A DNA stretch of 64,000 bases from Paenibacillus sp. V4I3 (GTDB lineage: Bacteria > Bacillota > Bacilli > Paenibacillales > NBRC-103111), in the NCBI RefSeq assembly GCF_030817215.1, contig NZ_JAUSZA010000001.1, positions 4,252,501-4,316,500 on the forward strand, read 5' to 3'. The translations under genes and the position numbers were made by a program. The notes under the pieces were generated by a model. That model did no database searches. It worked only from the letters and a program-made list of their open reading frames with translations, and was not told the origin of the DNA. Of this stretch, positions 19,629 to 28,241 are shown one piece after another (positions within the stretch are counted from its first letter, which is position 1; every line of letters starts with the position of its first letter).

Positions 19629-21062
19629 ATGGGCATTCAACAGAACGGGCGAGAAGTGGATAAATGGGGACGGTTTGAGCTGACGTTAAAAGGACCGTCC
19701 GAAGGAAATCCGTTTCAAGAGGTTCAGCTATCCGCCCGATTTCAATACAAGAACCTCATTATAGAGCCTGATGGCTTTTACGATGGAAACGGAACATACC
19801 GGATCCGCTTCATGCCTGATCGAATTGGCGTCTGGCGCTATGTTACCCGCAGCAATCATGGTGATCTTGATGGTCATTACGGCGAATTCGTATGTGTAGA
19901 GCCGTCCCGCGAGAACCATGGTCCCGTGCGGGTGAAGGATCATTATTTATTCGCGTATGAGGACGGTACACCGTATATGCCATTCGGCACTACCTGCTAT
20001 CATTGGACCCATCACAGAGACGAGCGGCTTGAGGAGCTTACACTACAATCGTTGAAAGATTCTCCGTTCAATAAAGTAAGGATGTGTCTTTTACCCACAC
20101 GGGATATGAAACCTCCTCTTCAGTTGGCCTTCGAGGGAACGTGTCCGGAAGATGTGGATAAAACACGGTTCAATAGCGAATTTTTTGCCCATTTGGAGCA
20201 GCGGATCGATGATTTGATGCAGCTCGGCATAGAAGCCGATCTCGTTTTATTCCATCCTTATGATAAAGGGTTTTGGGGCGTCGATAACATGGATGCGGGA
20301 ACCGATTCTTTTTACTTGCGCTACGTGATCGCACGCCTTTCCGCATTCCGGAACGTATGGTGGTCGCTTTCCAATGAGTACGACTTTAATACATTCAAAA
20401 CGGTCGAAGATTGGGATCGGCTGATTCAATTCGTACAGCATAAGGACCCGTACCAACATCTACGTTCGATCCATAACGGTACGAAGATGTACAAATCTTC
20501 CTGGTTGTACGATTTCTCCAAGCCTTGGATTACTCATCAAAGCATACAGCACTGGGATGCGGAGCTTACGACAAGCTGGCGGGAGGCGAATCCCAAACCA
20601 ATCGTCATTGATGAAATATCCTATGAAGGCAACAGCTCTAGACGTTGGGGCAATATTTCCGGTGAGGAAATGACCCACCGATTCTGGGAAGCCATGTCAC
20701 GAGGCGGTTTTGTCGGGCATGGTGAATCGTTCATCGATCGGGAGACAAGGGCCTGGATATCCTCTGGAGGTAAACTGTACGGAGAGAGTACGGAGAGAAT
20801 CACTTTTTTGCGTAAAATTATGGAGCAAGGTCCTGCAGATTGGATGAAGGCTTGGCAGCAAGGAACGTATGGGCTTCAATATTTCGGTCATCACCAGCAT
20901 GCCTATAAGTTCATTAACCTCCCTGAAAATGCTTCCTATCACATCGAGATCATTGATACTTGGAACATGACCATTACACCGGTTAAAGGCACGTTTCGCG
21001 GACGAAGCAGGGTTGACCTCCCCGGAAAACCTAATCTCGCATTGCGCATTTTGAAGGTTTGA
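19629..21062 (+). CDS. DUF5060/DUF4038 glycoside hydrolase (copy 1)
   Basis: 477 residues from the ATG at 19629, with the purine run AGGGGGGA upstream; a TTG at 19608 precedes the ribosome site and is rejected. Residues 1-95 form the DUF5060 beta-sandwich (FELTLKGPSEGNPFQEV, YRIRFMPDRIGVW), then a DUF4038-type TIM barrel with acid/base Glu250 in WWSLSNEYD and nucleophile Glu329 in VIDEISYEG, then a small beta domain of DUF5605 type (TWNMTITPVKGTFRGR). No signal peptide. Related barrels are classed as GH140 (apiosidase) or remain unassigned, so the substrate is open. It is a tandem paralogue of the next gene. Confidence 0.8.
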   Translation: MGIQQNGREVDKWGRFELTLKGPSEGNPFQEVQLSARFQYKNLIIEPDGFYDGNGTYRIRFMPDRIGVWRYVTRSNHGDLDGHYGEFVCVEPSRENHGPVRVKDHYLFAYEDGTPYMPFGTTCYHWTHHRDERLEELTLQSLKDSPFNKVRMCLLPTRDMKPPLQLAFEGTCPEDVDKTRFNSEFFAHLEQRIDDLMQLGIEADLVLFHPYDKGFWGVDNMDAGTDSFYLRYVIARLSAFRNVWWSLSNEYDFNTFKTVEDWDRLIQFVQHKDPYQHLRSIHNGTKMYKSSWLYDFSKPWITHQSIQHWDAELTTSWREANPKPIVIDEISYEGNSSRRWGNISGEEMTHRFWEAMSRGGFVGHGESFIDRETRAWISSGGKLYGESTERITFLRKIMEQGPADWMKAWQQGTYGLQYFGHHQHAYKFINLPENASYHIEIIDTWNMTITPVKGTFRGRSRVDLPGKPNLALRILKV

Positions 21063-21090
21063 GTAGAAAACCCGGAAGGAGGAGGTCAGA

Positions 21091-22533
21091 CTGATAGTAA
21101 CCAAGGAAGTTGAACGCTGGGGTGTGTTTGAGCTGACACTGGAAGGTCCCTCAGATGGAATCCCGTTCACTGACATACGTCTCTGCGCCATATTCAAGAA
21201 GGAACTGCATGTTGCTGAAGCAGAAGGATTTTACGACGGCAGCGGGAAATACCGTATCCGGTTTATGCCGGAGGAAGAAGGCGTATGGTCGTATGCAACG
21301 TCAAGCAATTGTTCGGATCTGGACGGGATATCTGGAGAGTTTACCTGCACCATCCCAGCAGCCGGCAATCACGGACCCGTTCGGGTAAAGAATGCTGTTC
21401 ATTTTCAGTATGCGGATGGAACTCGGTTCATACCGATTGGCACGACCTCTTATGTATGGCATCTGCAAAGCGAACAACTTCAAGAGCAAACGCTGCATAC
21501 GCTGCAGCAATCGCCATTTAACAAAATCCGCATGTGTGTTTTTCCGAAAAATTACGTGTTTAATAACGCTGAGCCGGATGCCTATCCATTTGAAGGCTCG
21601 TCAGAACAGGGATTCGATTATAGCCGTCTTCGACCGGATTATTTTGCCCATTTGGAGAAGAGGGTAAAGGATTTGGCAGATTTGGGTATACAGGCGGACC
21701 TCATTTTGTTTCATCCCTACGACGAGGGACGCTGGGGTTTCGATGAGATGACTTCGAATGAAGACGATCGTTATCTACGCTATGTCATCGCACGACTTGG
21801 TGCCTACCACAACGTTTGGTGGTCGCTCGCCAATGAATACGATTTAATGAACCATAAAAGTCTCGAAGATTGGAAGCGTTTATTTCGTATTGCTCAGGAA
21901 TATGATTATGGCGGACATTTGCGCTCGATCCATAATTGTCGAACATGGTATGACTTCGGTGTTCCATGGGTGACGCATGCGAGTATCCAACATGCCGACG
22001 TGAGAGTTGTTTCTGAATGCACCAAACAATATGGAAAACCTGTCATTATCGATGAATGCGGTTACGAGGGAAATCTGGATACCAAGTGGGGCAGTTTGAC
22101 CCCTGAAGAGTTAGTTTGCCGGATTTGGGAAGGGATTTGCCGTGGCGGCTATGTCACTCATGGGGAAACGTATTTGAATGCGGAGCAAGTTCTTTGGTGG
22201 TCGCATGGAGGGGAACTTCATGGACGAAGCGTTCGGAGAATCGAATTTATGCGTGGCATTCTTCAGGATACGCCGGAGCATATGACATACAGCAGTGATC
22301 GGCTCGATGCCGCTACGTTGGAGTTGAGGGGCGAATACTATTTACAGTACTTTGGCCCACATCGGTTTGCATTCCGCGAATTTGCACTGCCAGATGGGAA
22401 ATATGAAGTTGATCTGATCGATACATGGAACATGACCATCACGCCGCTTTCTGGGACATATGAAGGTCGATTCCGAATTGATTTGCCTGCAAAGCTTTAT
22501 TACGCGCTGCGTATTCGAAAAATGACCGTTTAG
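21091..22533 (+). CDS. DUF5060/DUF4038 glycoside hydrolase (copy 2), apparent CTG start
   Basis: About 480 residues with the same three-domain plan as its upstream paralogue: FELTLEGPSDGIPF, barrel with acid/base Glu249 in WWSLANEYD and nucleophile Glu322 in IIDECGYEG, and C-terminal TWNMTITPLSGTYEGRFR. No ATG, GTG or TTG stands at the homologous N-terminus. The ribosome site AAGGAGGAGG (21077-21086) is followed 5 bp later by CTG (21091), then ATA GTA. An in-frame TAG at 21064 blocks any longer start. A GTG at 21124 would cut the first beta strand and is 37 bp from the ribosome site. The paralogue's start aligns with CTG 21091, so a rare CTG (or ATA) start is the best reading. Confidence 0.78.
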   Translation: MIVTKEVERWGVFELTLEGPSDGIPFTDIRLCAIFKKELHVAEAEGFYDGSGKYRIRFMPEEEGVWSYATSSNCSDLDGISGEFTCTIPAAGNHGPVRVKNAVHFQYADGTRFIPIGTTSYVWHLQSEQLQEQTLHTLQQSPFNKIRMCVFPKNYVFNNAEPDAYPFEGSSEQGFDYSRLRPDYFAHLEKRVKDLADLGIQADLILFHPYDEGRWGFDEMTSNEDDRYLRYVIARLGAYHNVWWSLANEYDLMNHKSLEDWKRLFRIAQEYDYGGHLRSIHNCRTWYDFGVPWVTHASIQHADVRVVSECTKQYGKPVIIDECGYEGNLDTKWGSLTPEELVCRIWEGICRGGYVTHGETYLNAEQVLWWSHGGELHGRSVRRIEFMRGILQDTPEHMTYSSDRLDAATLELRGEYYLQYFGPHRFAFREFALPDGKYEVDLIDTWNMTITPLSGTYEGRFRIDLPAKLYYALRIRKMTV

Positions 22534-22560
22534 TCTTATCAATAGCTTAATCAGGGAGAG

Positions 22561-24927
22561 ATGTCATTGGAACATTTGCGGAAATTAACGGGAAATTCAA
22601 AGCTTTGGTACGAAAAACCGGCAAAAACGTGGAATGAGGCATTACCGATCGGCAACGGTCGTCTAGGTGCGATGATATTTGGAAAAGTAAATCAAGAACG
22701 GCTGCAATTGAACGAAGACTCGGTTTGGTACGGCGGACCGGTGAACGGAGACAATCCGGAGGGTCGGCGATATTTTCCGGAAGTAAGGCGTTTATTAAGT
22801 AAAGGGAAACAAATTGAAGCAGAAGAGCTGGCACAAATGGGGTTAATGTCCAATCCCAAATCCATGCGACCCTATCAACCGTTGGGTGATTTGCATTTCT
22901 ACCACGACGGGGAAAAAAAGATGATTTCCAATTATTACAGGGATTTGGACATTGAACAGGGTATCGCCCATGTCAGCTATTGCCTAAACGATGTTCAGCA
23001 TGAGAGGGAATTGTTCAGCAGTGCGGTCGATCAGGTGATGGTTATCAGGATCACATGCAATCGGCCTGCAACATTGAATCTCAGGATGCATTTGAGCCGA
23101 AGACCGTTTGACGAGGGTACGCAAAGGATAGCCAATGATACTTTGATGATGAGCGGAGAAAGCGGAAAAAACGGGGTGACGTACTGCACGGCTGTGAAAG
23201 TCGTTCCAGAGAGCGGATCGGTGAATGCCATCGGTGATTTCCTCACTGTCCATCAGGCGGAAGCTGTTACCATCTATCTTTCGGCTGCAACAACATTTCG
23301 ACATGAGGACCCTCAAGCCGAGTGCATTCAACAGCTGGTTCATGCAGCAAGCAAGGGATATGAACGGGTAAAGAAGGATCACGTAACAGATCATGCCTCC
23401 AAATTTGGGCGTGTAAAGCTGGAACTGGGCCGTCCCGAAGATGCGGGTGAAACCGAATTACTACCTACCGATGCTAGGTTGCAACGATACAAAGATGGCG
23501 GGGAAGATCCCGGGCTCATTTCGCTGTTTTTCCAATATGGCCGTTATTTGCTTATGGCCAGTTCCCGCCCTGGTTCAAATCCTGCGAATTTGCAGGGCAT
23601 TTGGAATGAAAGCTTCACTCCGCCGTGGGAGTCCAAATATACGATTAATATTAACACGGAGATGAATTACTGGCCTGCGGAAGTTTGCAATTTGTCTGAA
23701 TGTCATGAACCATTGTTTGATTTGATCGATCGCATGCGGGTTCATGGCAGGAAAACGGCGCAAAAGGTGTACGGCTGCGGTGGATTCGTCGCTCACCATA
23801 ATACAGACATGTGGGGATCAACCCAAATAGAGGGAAATCATATACCAGGTTCAATTTGGCCGATGGGTGCCGCTTGGTTATCTCTGCACCTCTGGGAACA
23901 TTACCGGTTCGGCTTGGATGAATCATTTCTCCGTGAACGGGCGTATCCGGTTATGAAGGAAGCAGCCGAATTTTTCTTGGACTACTTGTTTGAAGACGAA
24001 AAGGGACGTCTCGTTACGGGTCCTTCGACCTCTCCCGAAAATAAGTTCATCGGTCCCGACGGAAGCGTGGGATGTCTGAGTATAGGTCCTTCCATGGATA
24101 CTCAAATCGTCTATACATTATTCAGCGCTTGTATGGTGGCTTCCGATATTCTTCAAACGGATGAAACGATTCGGCAGAAATGGGAAACGACACTTCGCAA
24201 GCTGCCGCAACCGCAAATTGGCAAACACGGGCAGCTGCAGGAATGGGTGGAGGATTGGAATGAAGTGCATCCGGGTCACCGCCACATCTCCCACTTATTC
24301 GCGCTCCATCCTGGAGAAATCATTCATGTGAGGCATACACCGGAATGGGCGCAAGCGGCCAAACGGACGCTGGAACGCAGGTTGGAGAACGGGGGCGGCC
24401 AAACGGGATGGAGCCGTGCTTGGATCATTAATTTTTTTGCGCGCTTGGAGGACGGGGAACAATCCTATGAGCATGTTCGCTTGCTGCTTTCCCTCTCGAC
24501 ACTACCGAATTTGTTCGACAATCATCCGCCTTTTCAGATTGACGGCAATTTTGGCGGAACGGCTGGAATTGCCGAGATGCTCCTGCAATCGCACCGTGGG
24601 GAGATTGCACTGCTTCCTGCCTTACCGAAGGCATGGATGCGTGGTAAAATCAGCGGTTTTCGCGCCCGTGGCGGTTTCGAGATCGAGATGGAATGGGAGG
24701 AAGGCGAGCTAACCCGCTGTGTCATTAAAGCGACGAAAAGCCAATTATGCACCGTAACGTGCAGGCGCCCGCAATCGTCACTTACCGTGGAAATGGATGG
24801 GACGCCGGTTGAAACCATTACCTCGGAGTATTTGACCAAGTTCGACGCTGTTGAGGGTAAGACGTACGTGCTCACAGCAAGGAAGCAGACTCAGCTTGAA
24901 GAAGCGAAGATGGTAACCAACATATAG
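22561..24927 (+). CDS. GH95 alpha-L-fucosidase / alpha-L-galactosidase family enzyme (copy 2)
   Basis: 788 residues. It shares the GH95 series with the copy at 4781: [69 protein letters not shown] and FQIDGNFGG. It keeps the canonical HHNTD where copy 1 has HHNID, but has MWG rather than the common LWR after it. No signal peptide. The ribosome site GGGAG is only 2 bp from ATG 22561, so TTG 22567 (8 bp) may be the real start, which would shorten the protein by two residues. It is the last gene of the importer operon and is followed by a terminator. Two GH95 members in one island suggest both L-fucose and L-galactose, or two linkages. Confidence 0.9.
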   Translation: MSLEHLRKLTGNSKLWYEKPAKTWNEALPIGNGRLGAMIFGKVNQERLQLNEDSVWYGGPVNGDNPEGRRYFPEVRRLLSKGKQIEAEELAQMGLMSNPKSMRPYQPLGDLHFYHDGEKKMISNYYRDLDIEQGIAHVSYCLNDVQHERELFSSAVDQVMVIRITCNRPATLNLRMHLSRRPFDEGTQRIANDTLMMSGESGKNGVTYCTAVKVVPESGSVNAIGDFLTVHQAEAVTIYLSAATTFRHEDPQAECIQQLVHAASKGYERVKKDHVTDHASKFGRVKLELGRPEDAGETELLPTDARLQRYKDGGEDPGLISLFFQYGRYLLMASSRPGSNPANLQGIWNESFTPPWESKYTININTEMNYWPAEVCNLSECHEPLFDLIDRMRVHGRKTAQKVYGCGGFVAHHNTDMWGSTQIEGNHIPGSIWPMGAAWLSLHLWEHYRFGLDESFLRERAYPVMKEAAEFFLDYLFEDEKGRLVTGPSTSPENKFIGPDGSVGCLSIGPSMDTQIVYTLFSACMVASDILQTDETIRQKWETTLRKLPQPQIGKHGQLQEWVEDWNEVHPGHRHISHLFALHPGEIIHVRHTPEWAQAAKRTLERRLENGGGQTGWSRAWIINFFARLEDGEQSYEHVRLLLSLSTLPNLFDNHPPFQIDGNFGGTAGIAEMLLQSHRGEIALLPALPKAWMRGKISGFRARGGFEIEMEWEEGELTRCVIKATKSQLCTVTCRRPQSSLTVEMDGTPVETITSEYLTKFDAVEGKTYVLTARKQTQLEEAKMVTNI

Positions 24928-24947
24928 CGTTGGAAATAGGATCATGC

Positions 24948-24979
24948 ACAAGGCCACCGTTATCGGTGGCCTTGTTTGT
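24948..24979 (+). terminator. Rho-independent terminator closing the first catabolic block
   Basis: Perfect 10-bp stem AAGGCCACCG, loop TTAT, CGGTGGCCTT, then GTTTGTC. It sits 22 bp after the GH95 stop. A degenerate copy occurs at 26072. Confidence 0.85.
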
Positions 24980-25033
24980 CGTACAGCCTATCTCTCAGTC
25001 ATCTTCGGCGACTTTTTGGACAGCCTTTTTTGC

Positions 25034-25224
25034 TGCAATGATGTTTTTCATCTTAAGATTCAAGTTGAGGTAGCGATGCAATTCCTGCAACGATGGTTTA
25101 CATCGTTATGAGGGGGGGGGGGAGTATAACAGATCATAAAAAGTTGATGGAACGATGTTTTACATTGTTGCAATAAAGCCAATCTTCGTTTCTATGCTGT
25201 AACGATACTTTTCATCATTGTGTC
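25034..25224. repeat. Array of four imperfect palindromes (core AACGATG-nTTTA-CATCGTT)
   Basis: Units lie near 25034-25055, 25086-25110, 25148-25172 and 25197-25224. Each reads roughly TGCAACGATG, 4-5 bases rich in T, CATCGTTGCA, with arms differing at one to three positions. Starts are 50-62 bp apart and the spacers are unrelated. The array runs up to the 3' end of the pseudogene. It could be a dispersed palindromic repeat, a set of protein-binding sites or bidirectional hairpins. I do not recognise a named element. Confidence 0.6.
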
Positions 25225-25903
25225 ACAGGTCGGCAAATTCTGCTGTTATGGAATGTGATAAGAGATAGACGTACATTCGTTGCTTACCGCGTGCGCCAGG
25301 GATAAGTATTCCCTTTGAGAGTAAGCTGCGGAGCAGGTTGCGCGCTTTTTGCTGCTCAACATCTAACTCCGTACATACGTTACTCGGTTTTACTTTTCTA
25401 TTGCTGCGGAGCGCCATACGAATAATCTCACGTTCTTCGATAGAACAATTGCTGTACCGACCGGAGTGACTGCTTCAAAACCATTTTCCCATGAATGGAT
25501 GGATCATTTGCTCGCACATTCTCGGTTTGTCTTTCACATCATCGAAGGAGAAGCGGAGCAATTTCCAGCCATCGAGCATCAAATGATTTTGTCGGATCCA
25601 TTGATCGGAAAACTGAGAGCGTGAAATCTTCTGCAAGTGCGGACCTTAACCGTCGATTTCGATTGTTAGCCGTACGTGCCCGCGAATGAACGCAAAGTCG
25701 ATAAATCGTGTTCCGTCGCGGAAGTCATGGACTTCATATTCAGGTACCAGATTGTCAAAGTTTGAGAAGGCGGGCCACCATACTTGCTGCAAAAATAACT
25801 GTTCCGCATGGCCGAGTCCTTCTGTTTAACGCCTCCGCGCTTCGCCTTGCCGCGACTTAACATGGTGTCGTATAAATTCTGAATAAGCAAGTACAGCCTT
25901 CAA
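25223..25903 (-). pseudogene. Endonuclease-fold (DUF559/Vsr-like) DNA-binding protein, three in-frame stops
   Basis: Read on the minus strand from TTG 25903 (AAGGAGGT 7 bp upstream) one frame runs without any frameshift for 226 codons but is broken by TAA (25826-25828), TAA (25646-25648) and TGA (25475-25477). Ignoring the stops, the product has an N-terminal helix, then a PD-(D/E)XK-like core with YEVHDFRDGTRFIDFAF, RLTIEIDG-stop-GPH and HLMLDGWKLLRFSFDDV, then a winged-helix-like C-terminus (VCTELDVEQQKARNLLRSLL, KGILIPGARGKQRMYVYLL). The stop after IDG replaces a codon inside the catalytic core. Family knowledge: similar proteins are common standalone genes of unknown role in Paenibacillaceae. 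It is the only minus-strand gene relic here. Confidence 0.75.
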
Positions 25904-25931
25904 CCACCATACCTCCTTAGGAAAAAATAAA

Positions 25932-25971
25932 GCCGCTCCCCAGTCAGGATAACCTGAAACTGAGCAGCGGC
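25932..25971 (-). terminator. Minus-strand terminator-like hairpin in front of the pseudogene
   Basis: On the minus strand GCCGCT...CAGTTTCAGG, loop TTAT, CCTGACTG...AGCGGC is followed by TTTATTTTTT and then at once by the pseudogene ribosome site. It is either an attenuator in the old leader or the terminator of a lost upstream gene. Confidence 0.6.
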
Positions 25972-26071
25972 GTGTGCTTCACAACCGTATATCTATTGAA
26001 ATGATATAGCACAAAGCTGAAATCTATTGCTACTTGAAACATCATCTATTTTTGGAATAGGTAATTGCTGA

Positions 26072-26106
26072 CAAGGTCACCATAATCGGTTGCCTTGTTT
26101 GTTGTG
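26072..26106 (+). terminator. Degenerate copy of the terminator at 24948
   Basis: AAGGTCACC, loop ATAATC, GGTTGCCTT, then GTTTGTTG. The stem has two mismatches against the perfect stem at 24948, and the flanking GTTTGT is shared. No + strand gene ends just upstream, so it appears stranded. Between 25972 and 26210 I see nothing else. Confidence 0.5.
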
Positions 26107-26212
26107 TGCGCACGGAGAAACTACAGTAACAGCCCTCTAGACCTTCCTTCAACTAACTCCTGATAGGCTCATATTATACCAGCAAATGATTCAATCATTG
26201 TGGTCGAATGAT

Positions 26213-26265
26213 CCCTAAAAAAAGCATGAACACCCTATAAATGTTTTTTCGTAGTGATGTAATGT
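26213..26265 (+). promoter_or_regulatory. Promoter with CCCTA half-site pair (family member E)
   Basis: CCCTAAA (26213-26219) and CCCTATAAA (26233-26241) are 20 bp apart; a -10-like TAATGT lies at 26260-26265, 25 bp after the second CTA. It precedes the Gfo/Idh/MocA gene by 20 bp and would drive the long 26.3-52.0 kb unit. Confidence 0.6.
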
Positions 26266-26285
26266 AGTAATTAAGAGGTGATACC

Positions 26286-27380
26286 ATGGAATTCATTAGA
26301 CCTGAAGATTATTTGCCAAGAAAGCAAAATATACCGGACTTGAAGAAATACGGAATCGGCTTAATCGGCTGCGGGAGCATTGCGAATACGGCGCATTTAC
26401 CCGGCTATCGTAAATATGGATTGCCTATTGCGGCTGTCTGCGACGTCAACGAGGAAGCGGCTCGTGCTACAGCACAAAAGTTTGATATTCCGTTTTGGAC
26501 GACCGATGTTAATGAACTATTGCAAAATGATGAAGTAGGCATTATCGATTTAGCAATCCACCCTGAGCCGAGACTGGAAGTGCTGAAACTGATCGGCAAA
26601 GCGCCTCGGCCAGTTTTATGCCAGAAGCCGTTGGCGCTGGATTTGGAGCATGCTCAGGTGCTTAGTCAAGAGGCGAACCGGCTGGGTATCGTGCTAGGCG
26701 TGAACCAACAGGCTCGCTGGGCTCCGGCTCACAAAGCGCTGAAGATGGTTCTTGAGCAGGATCTCATCGGTGAGGTATACAGCATCCACCATGATATGCG
26801 TTCATTCCAAGACCAAGCCGGCTGGTGGTGGACGAAGATGAAAAATTTCAATATTGTCGATCACGGGGTCCACTATGTGGATTTGTGCCGATATTTTAAC
26901 CCTAATCCCGAAGAAGAGTGGTCCCGGGTTCACTGCACGACAGCGCAGCTGAAGCAGCAAAACGCGATTGACCCGCTGATCTATTCGGCGAACGTTGAGT
27001 TTGGTCCGAAAGGCGGACGAAACCCGCTCATGGCTTCACTTCATTTTAACAATATTGCCAAAGCAAGCCGTTCCCATAGCAACACATGGTGGATTGACGG
27101 GACAGAAGGAAGCCTCTGGTGTACGCAAGAAACTCTCTATATGGCGCTGAACAAGCACAAAAACGTCGTGCACGAGATCAAGCTGAAAGGAACTTGGTTC
27201 CCGGACGCCTTCGCAGGCTCCATGATCGCATTCATGACCGCGATGGAGGAAGGCAAGCGTCCGCCGGTTACTCCGGAAGATAACTTGCAGACTGTCGCCT
27301 TGACGACAGCAATGGTCATTTCTAGTCAAGAAGGATGCGTGGTGGAAAGAACGGGCGTGTTGAAAGGAAGCGATCAATGA
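26286..27380 (+). CDS. Gfo/Idh/MocA family NAD(P)-dependent oxidoreductase
   Basis: 364 residues, GAGGTG 6 bp before the ATG. The Rossmann motif is GIGLIGCGSIAN (residues about 20-31), followed by the family's cofactor/substrate region CQKPLALDLEHA (the Lys of the EKP-type motif is present, Glu replaced by Gln) and WWWTKMKNFNIVDHGVHYVD, which holds the His expected in the active site. Family members oxidise, epimerise or rearrange sugars and inositols; one clade performs oxidation-elimination glycosidic cleavage. It starts the long operon behind a predicted regulated promoter and overlaps the next gene by 4 bp. Partnership with the following isomerase-like TIM barrel is typical of sugar-acid or inositol pathways. 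Confidence 0.88.
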   Translation: MEFIRPEDYLPRKQNIPDLKKYGIGLIGCGSIANTAHLPGYRKYGLPIAAVCDVNEEAARATAQKFDIPFWTTDVNELLQNDEVGIIDLAIHPEPRLEVLKLIGKAPRPVLCQKPLALDLEHAQVLSQEANRLGIVLGVNQQARWAPAHKALKMVLEQDLIGEVYSIHHDMRSFQDQAGWWWTKMKNFNIVDHGVHYVDLCRYFNPNPEEEWSRVHCTTAQLKQQNAIDPLIYSANVEFGPKGGRNPLMASLHFNNIAKASRSHSNTWWIDGTEGSLWCTQETLYMALNKHKNVVHEIKLKGTWFPDAFAGSMIAFMTAMEEGKRPPVTPEDNLQTVALTTAMVISSQEGCVVERTGVLKGSDQ

Positions 27381-28228
27381 TGAACAGACTCGGTTTTATG
27401 AGTTACATATATCTAGGCTGGAGCGCGGAAGCAATCGCTGAAGACGCAAGTAAACACGGATTGGCTTATGTGCAGATCGACCCTAAGCAAGCTATGCAGG
27501 TGATGGACGATGAGCTGTTTTCACTGACTCGTGCTGAAAAAATCCGTACCATCTTCGAGAATAAAGGGATTTCCGTCGTAGGTTTGTCGGGATACACCAA
27601 TTTACTGAATCCTAACCTTCAGAAGCGAGAAGATAAATTGAAGCAGCTTGAGAAGATGATCGACCTATGTTCGGCTTACGGAACACGGTATATCGCGACG
27701 GAAACGGGAAGTCTTCACCCTACCAACGCTTGGCGAGATTTTGAGGGAAACAGGACTCCTGAAGCATGGGATCAACTATTATTCATCGTCGACCATTTGC
27801 GGAACCGAGCTGTGAAGAACGATGCCGTATTATTGATCGAAGGATTTGCGCTAAATGTGCTAGCGAGTCCGGAACAGGGTGTCCGTTTGATGGAACAGCT
27901 CGGAACCGAAGGGTTGGCGCTCATTATGGATCCTTTCAATTATTTGACGCAGGACGATTTAAGCCGACAAGAAGAAGCAATGGCGAACATATTCGACTGC
28001 ATTGCCCCATATTCACCGATTGCGCATGCCAAAGATGCACTCTATGGAGATGAAGGCTTTACAACGCCTCGGGTAGGGGGGGGACAAGCGGATTGGAATG
28101 TGTATGCAGCGCTGCTTGGCAGTCGATTGCCGGATGTCCCGTTGATTCTGGAGCATGCAAAGCCGGAAGAAGTAGCGGAATGTTTGGATTTGATCCGAAA
28201 ATCCTTTGAAAGCGCAGTTAGGACGTGA
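27377..28228 (+). CDS. Sugar phosphate isomerase/epimerase-like TIM barrel (AP_endonuc_2 family)
   Basis: 283 residues from the ATG at 27377, overlapping the oxidoreductase stop (ATGA) with AAGGAAG 7 bp upstream. The barrel strands and metal ligands typical of the xylose-isomerase-like family are seen: GISVVGLSGYTN, YIATETGSLHP (metal Glu), VLLIEGFALNVLA (metal Glu), LIMDPFNYLT (metal Asp) and IAHAKDALYG (His, Asp). A final Glu lies in PLILEHAKPEEV. Such enzymes isomerise or epimerise keto-sugars with a divalent metal. With the upstream Gfo/Idh/MocA protein it probably converts a released sugar or its oxidised form. Cytoplasmic. The exact substrate is unknown. Confidence 0.85.
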   Translation: MMNRLGFMSYIYLGWSAEAIAEDASKHGLAYVQIDPKQAMQVMDDELFSLTRAEKIRTIFENKGISVVGLSGYTNLLNPNLQKREDKLKQLEKMIDLCSAYGTRYIATETGSLHPTNAWRDFEGNRTPEAWDQLLFIVDHLRNRAVKNDAVLLIEGFALNVLASPEQGVRLMEQLGTEGLALIMDPFNYLTQDDLSRQEEAMANIFDCIAPYSPIAHAKDALYGDEGFTTPRVGGGQADWNVYAALLGSRLPDVPLILEHAKPEEVAECLDLIRKSFESAVRT

Positions 28229-28241
28229 ATGAAGGATGTCT

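Noticed and set aside
25112..25122. Run of eleven G as a G-quadruplex or phase-variation tract
   Set aside because: It is outside any gene or promoter that I can identify, so no switching effect can be argued; it may also be a sequencing slip.
25034..25224. CRISPR array
   Set aside because: Units are palindromes with variable arms, only four, with spacing of 25-40 bp and no cas genes; spacers do not have uniform length.
25826..25828. Recoding (stop read-through) in the endonuclease-like gene
   Set aside because: Two TAA and one TGA in one short gene without any nearby recoding signal are better explained by decay.
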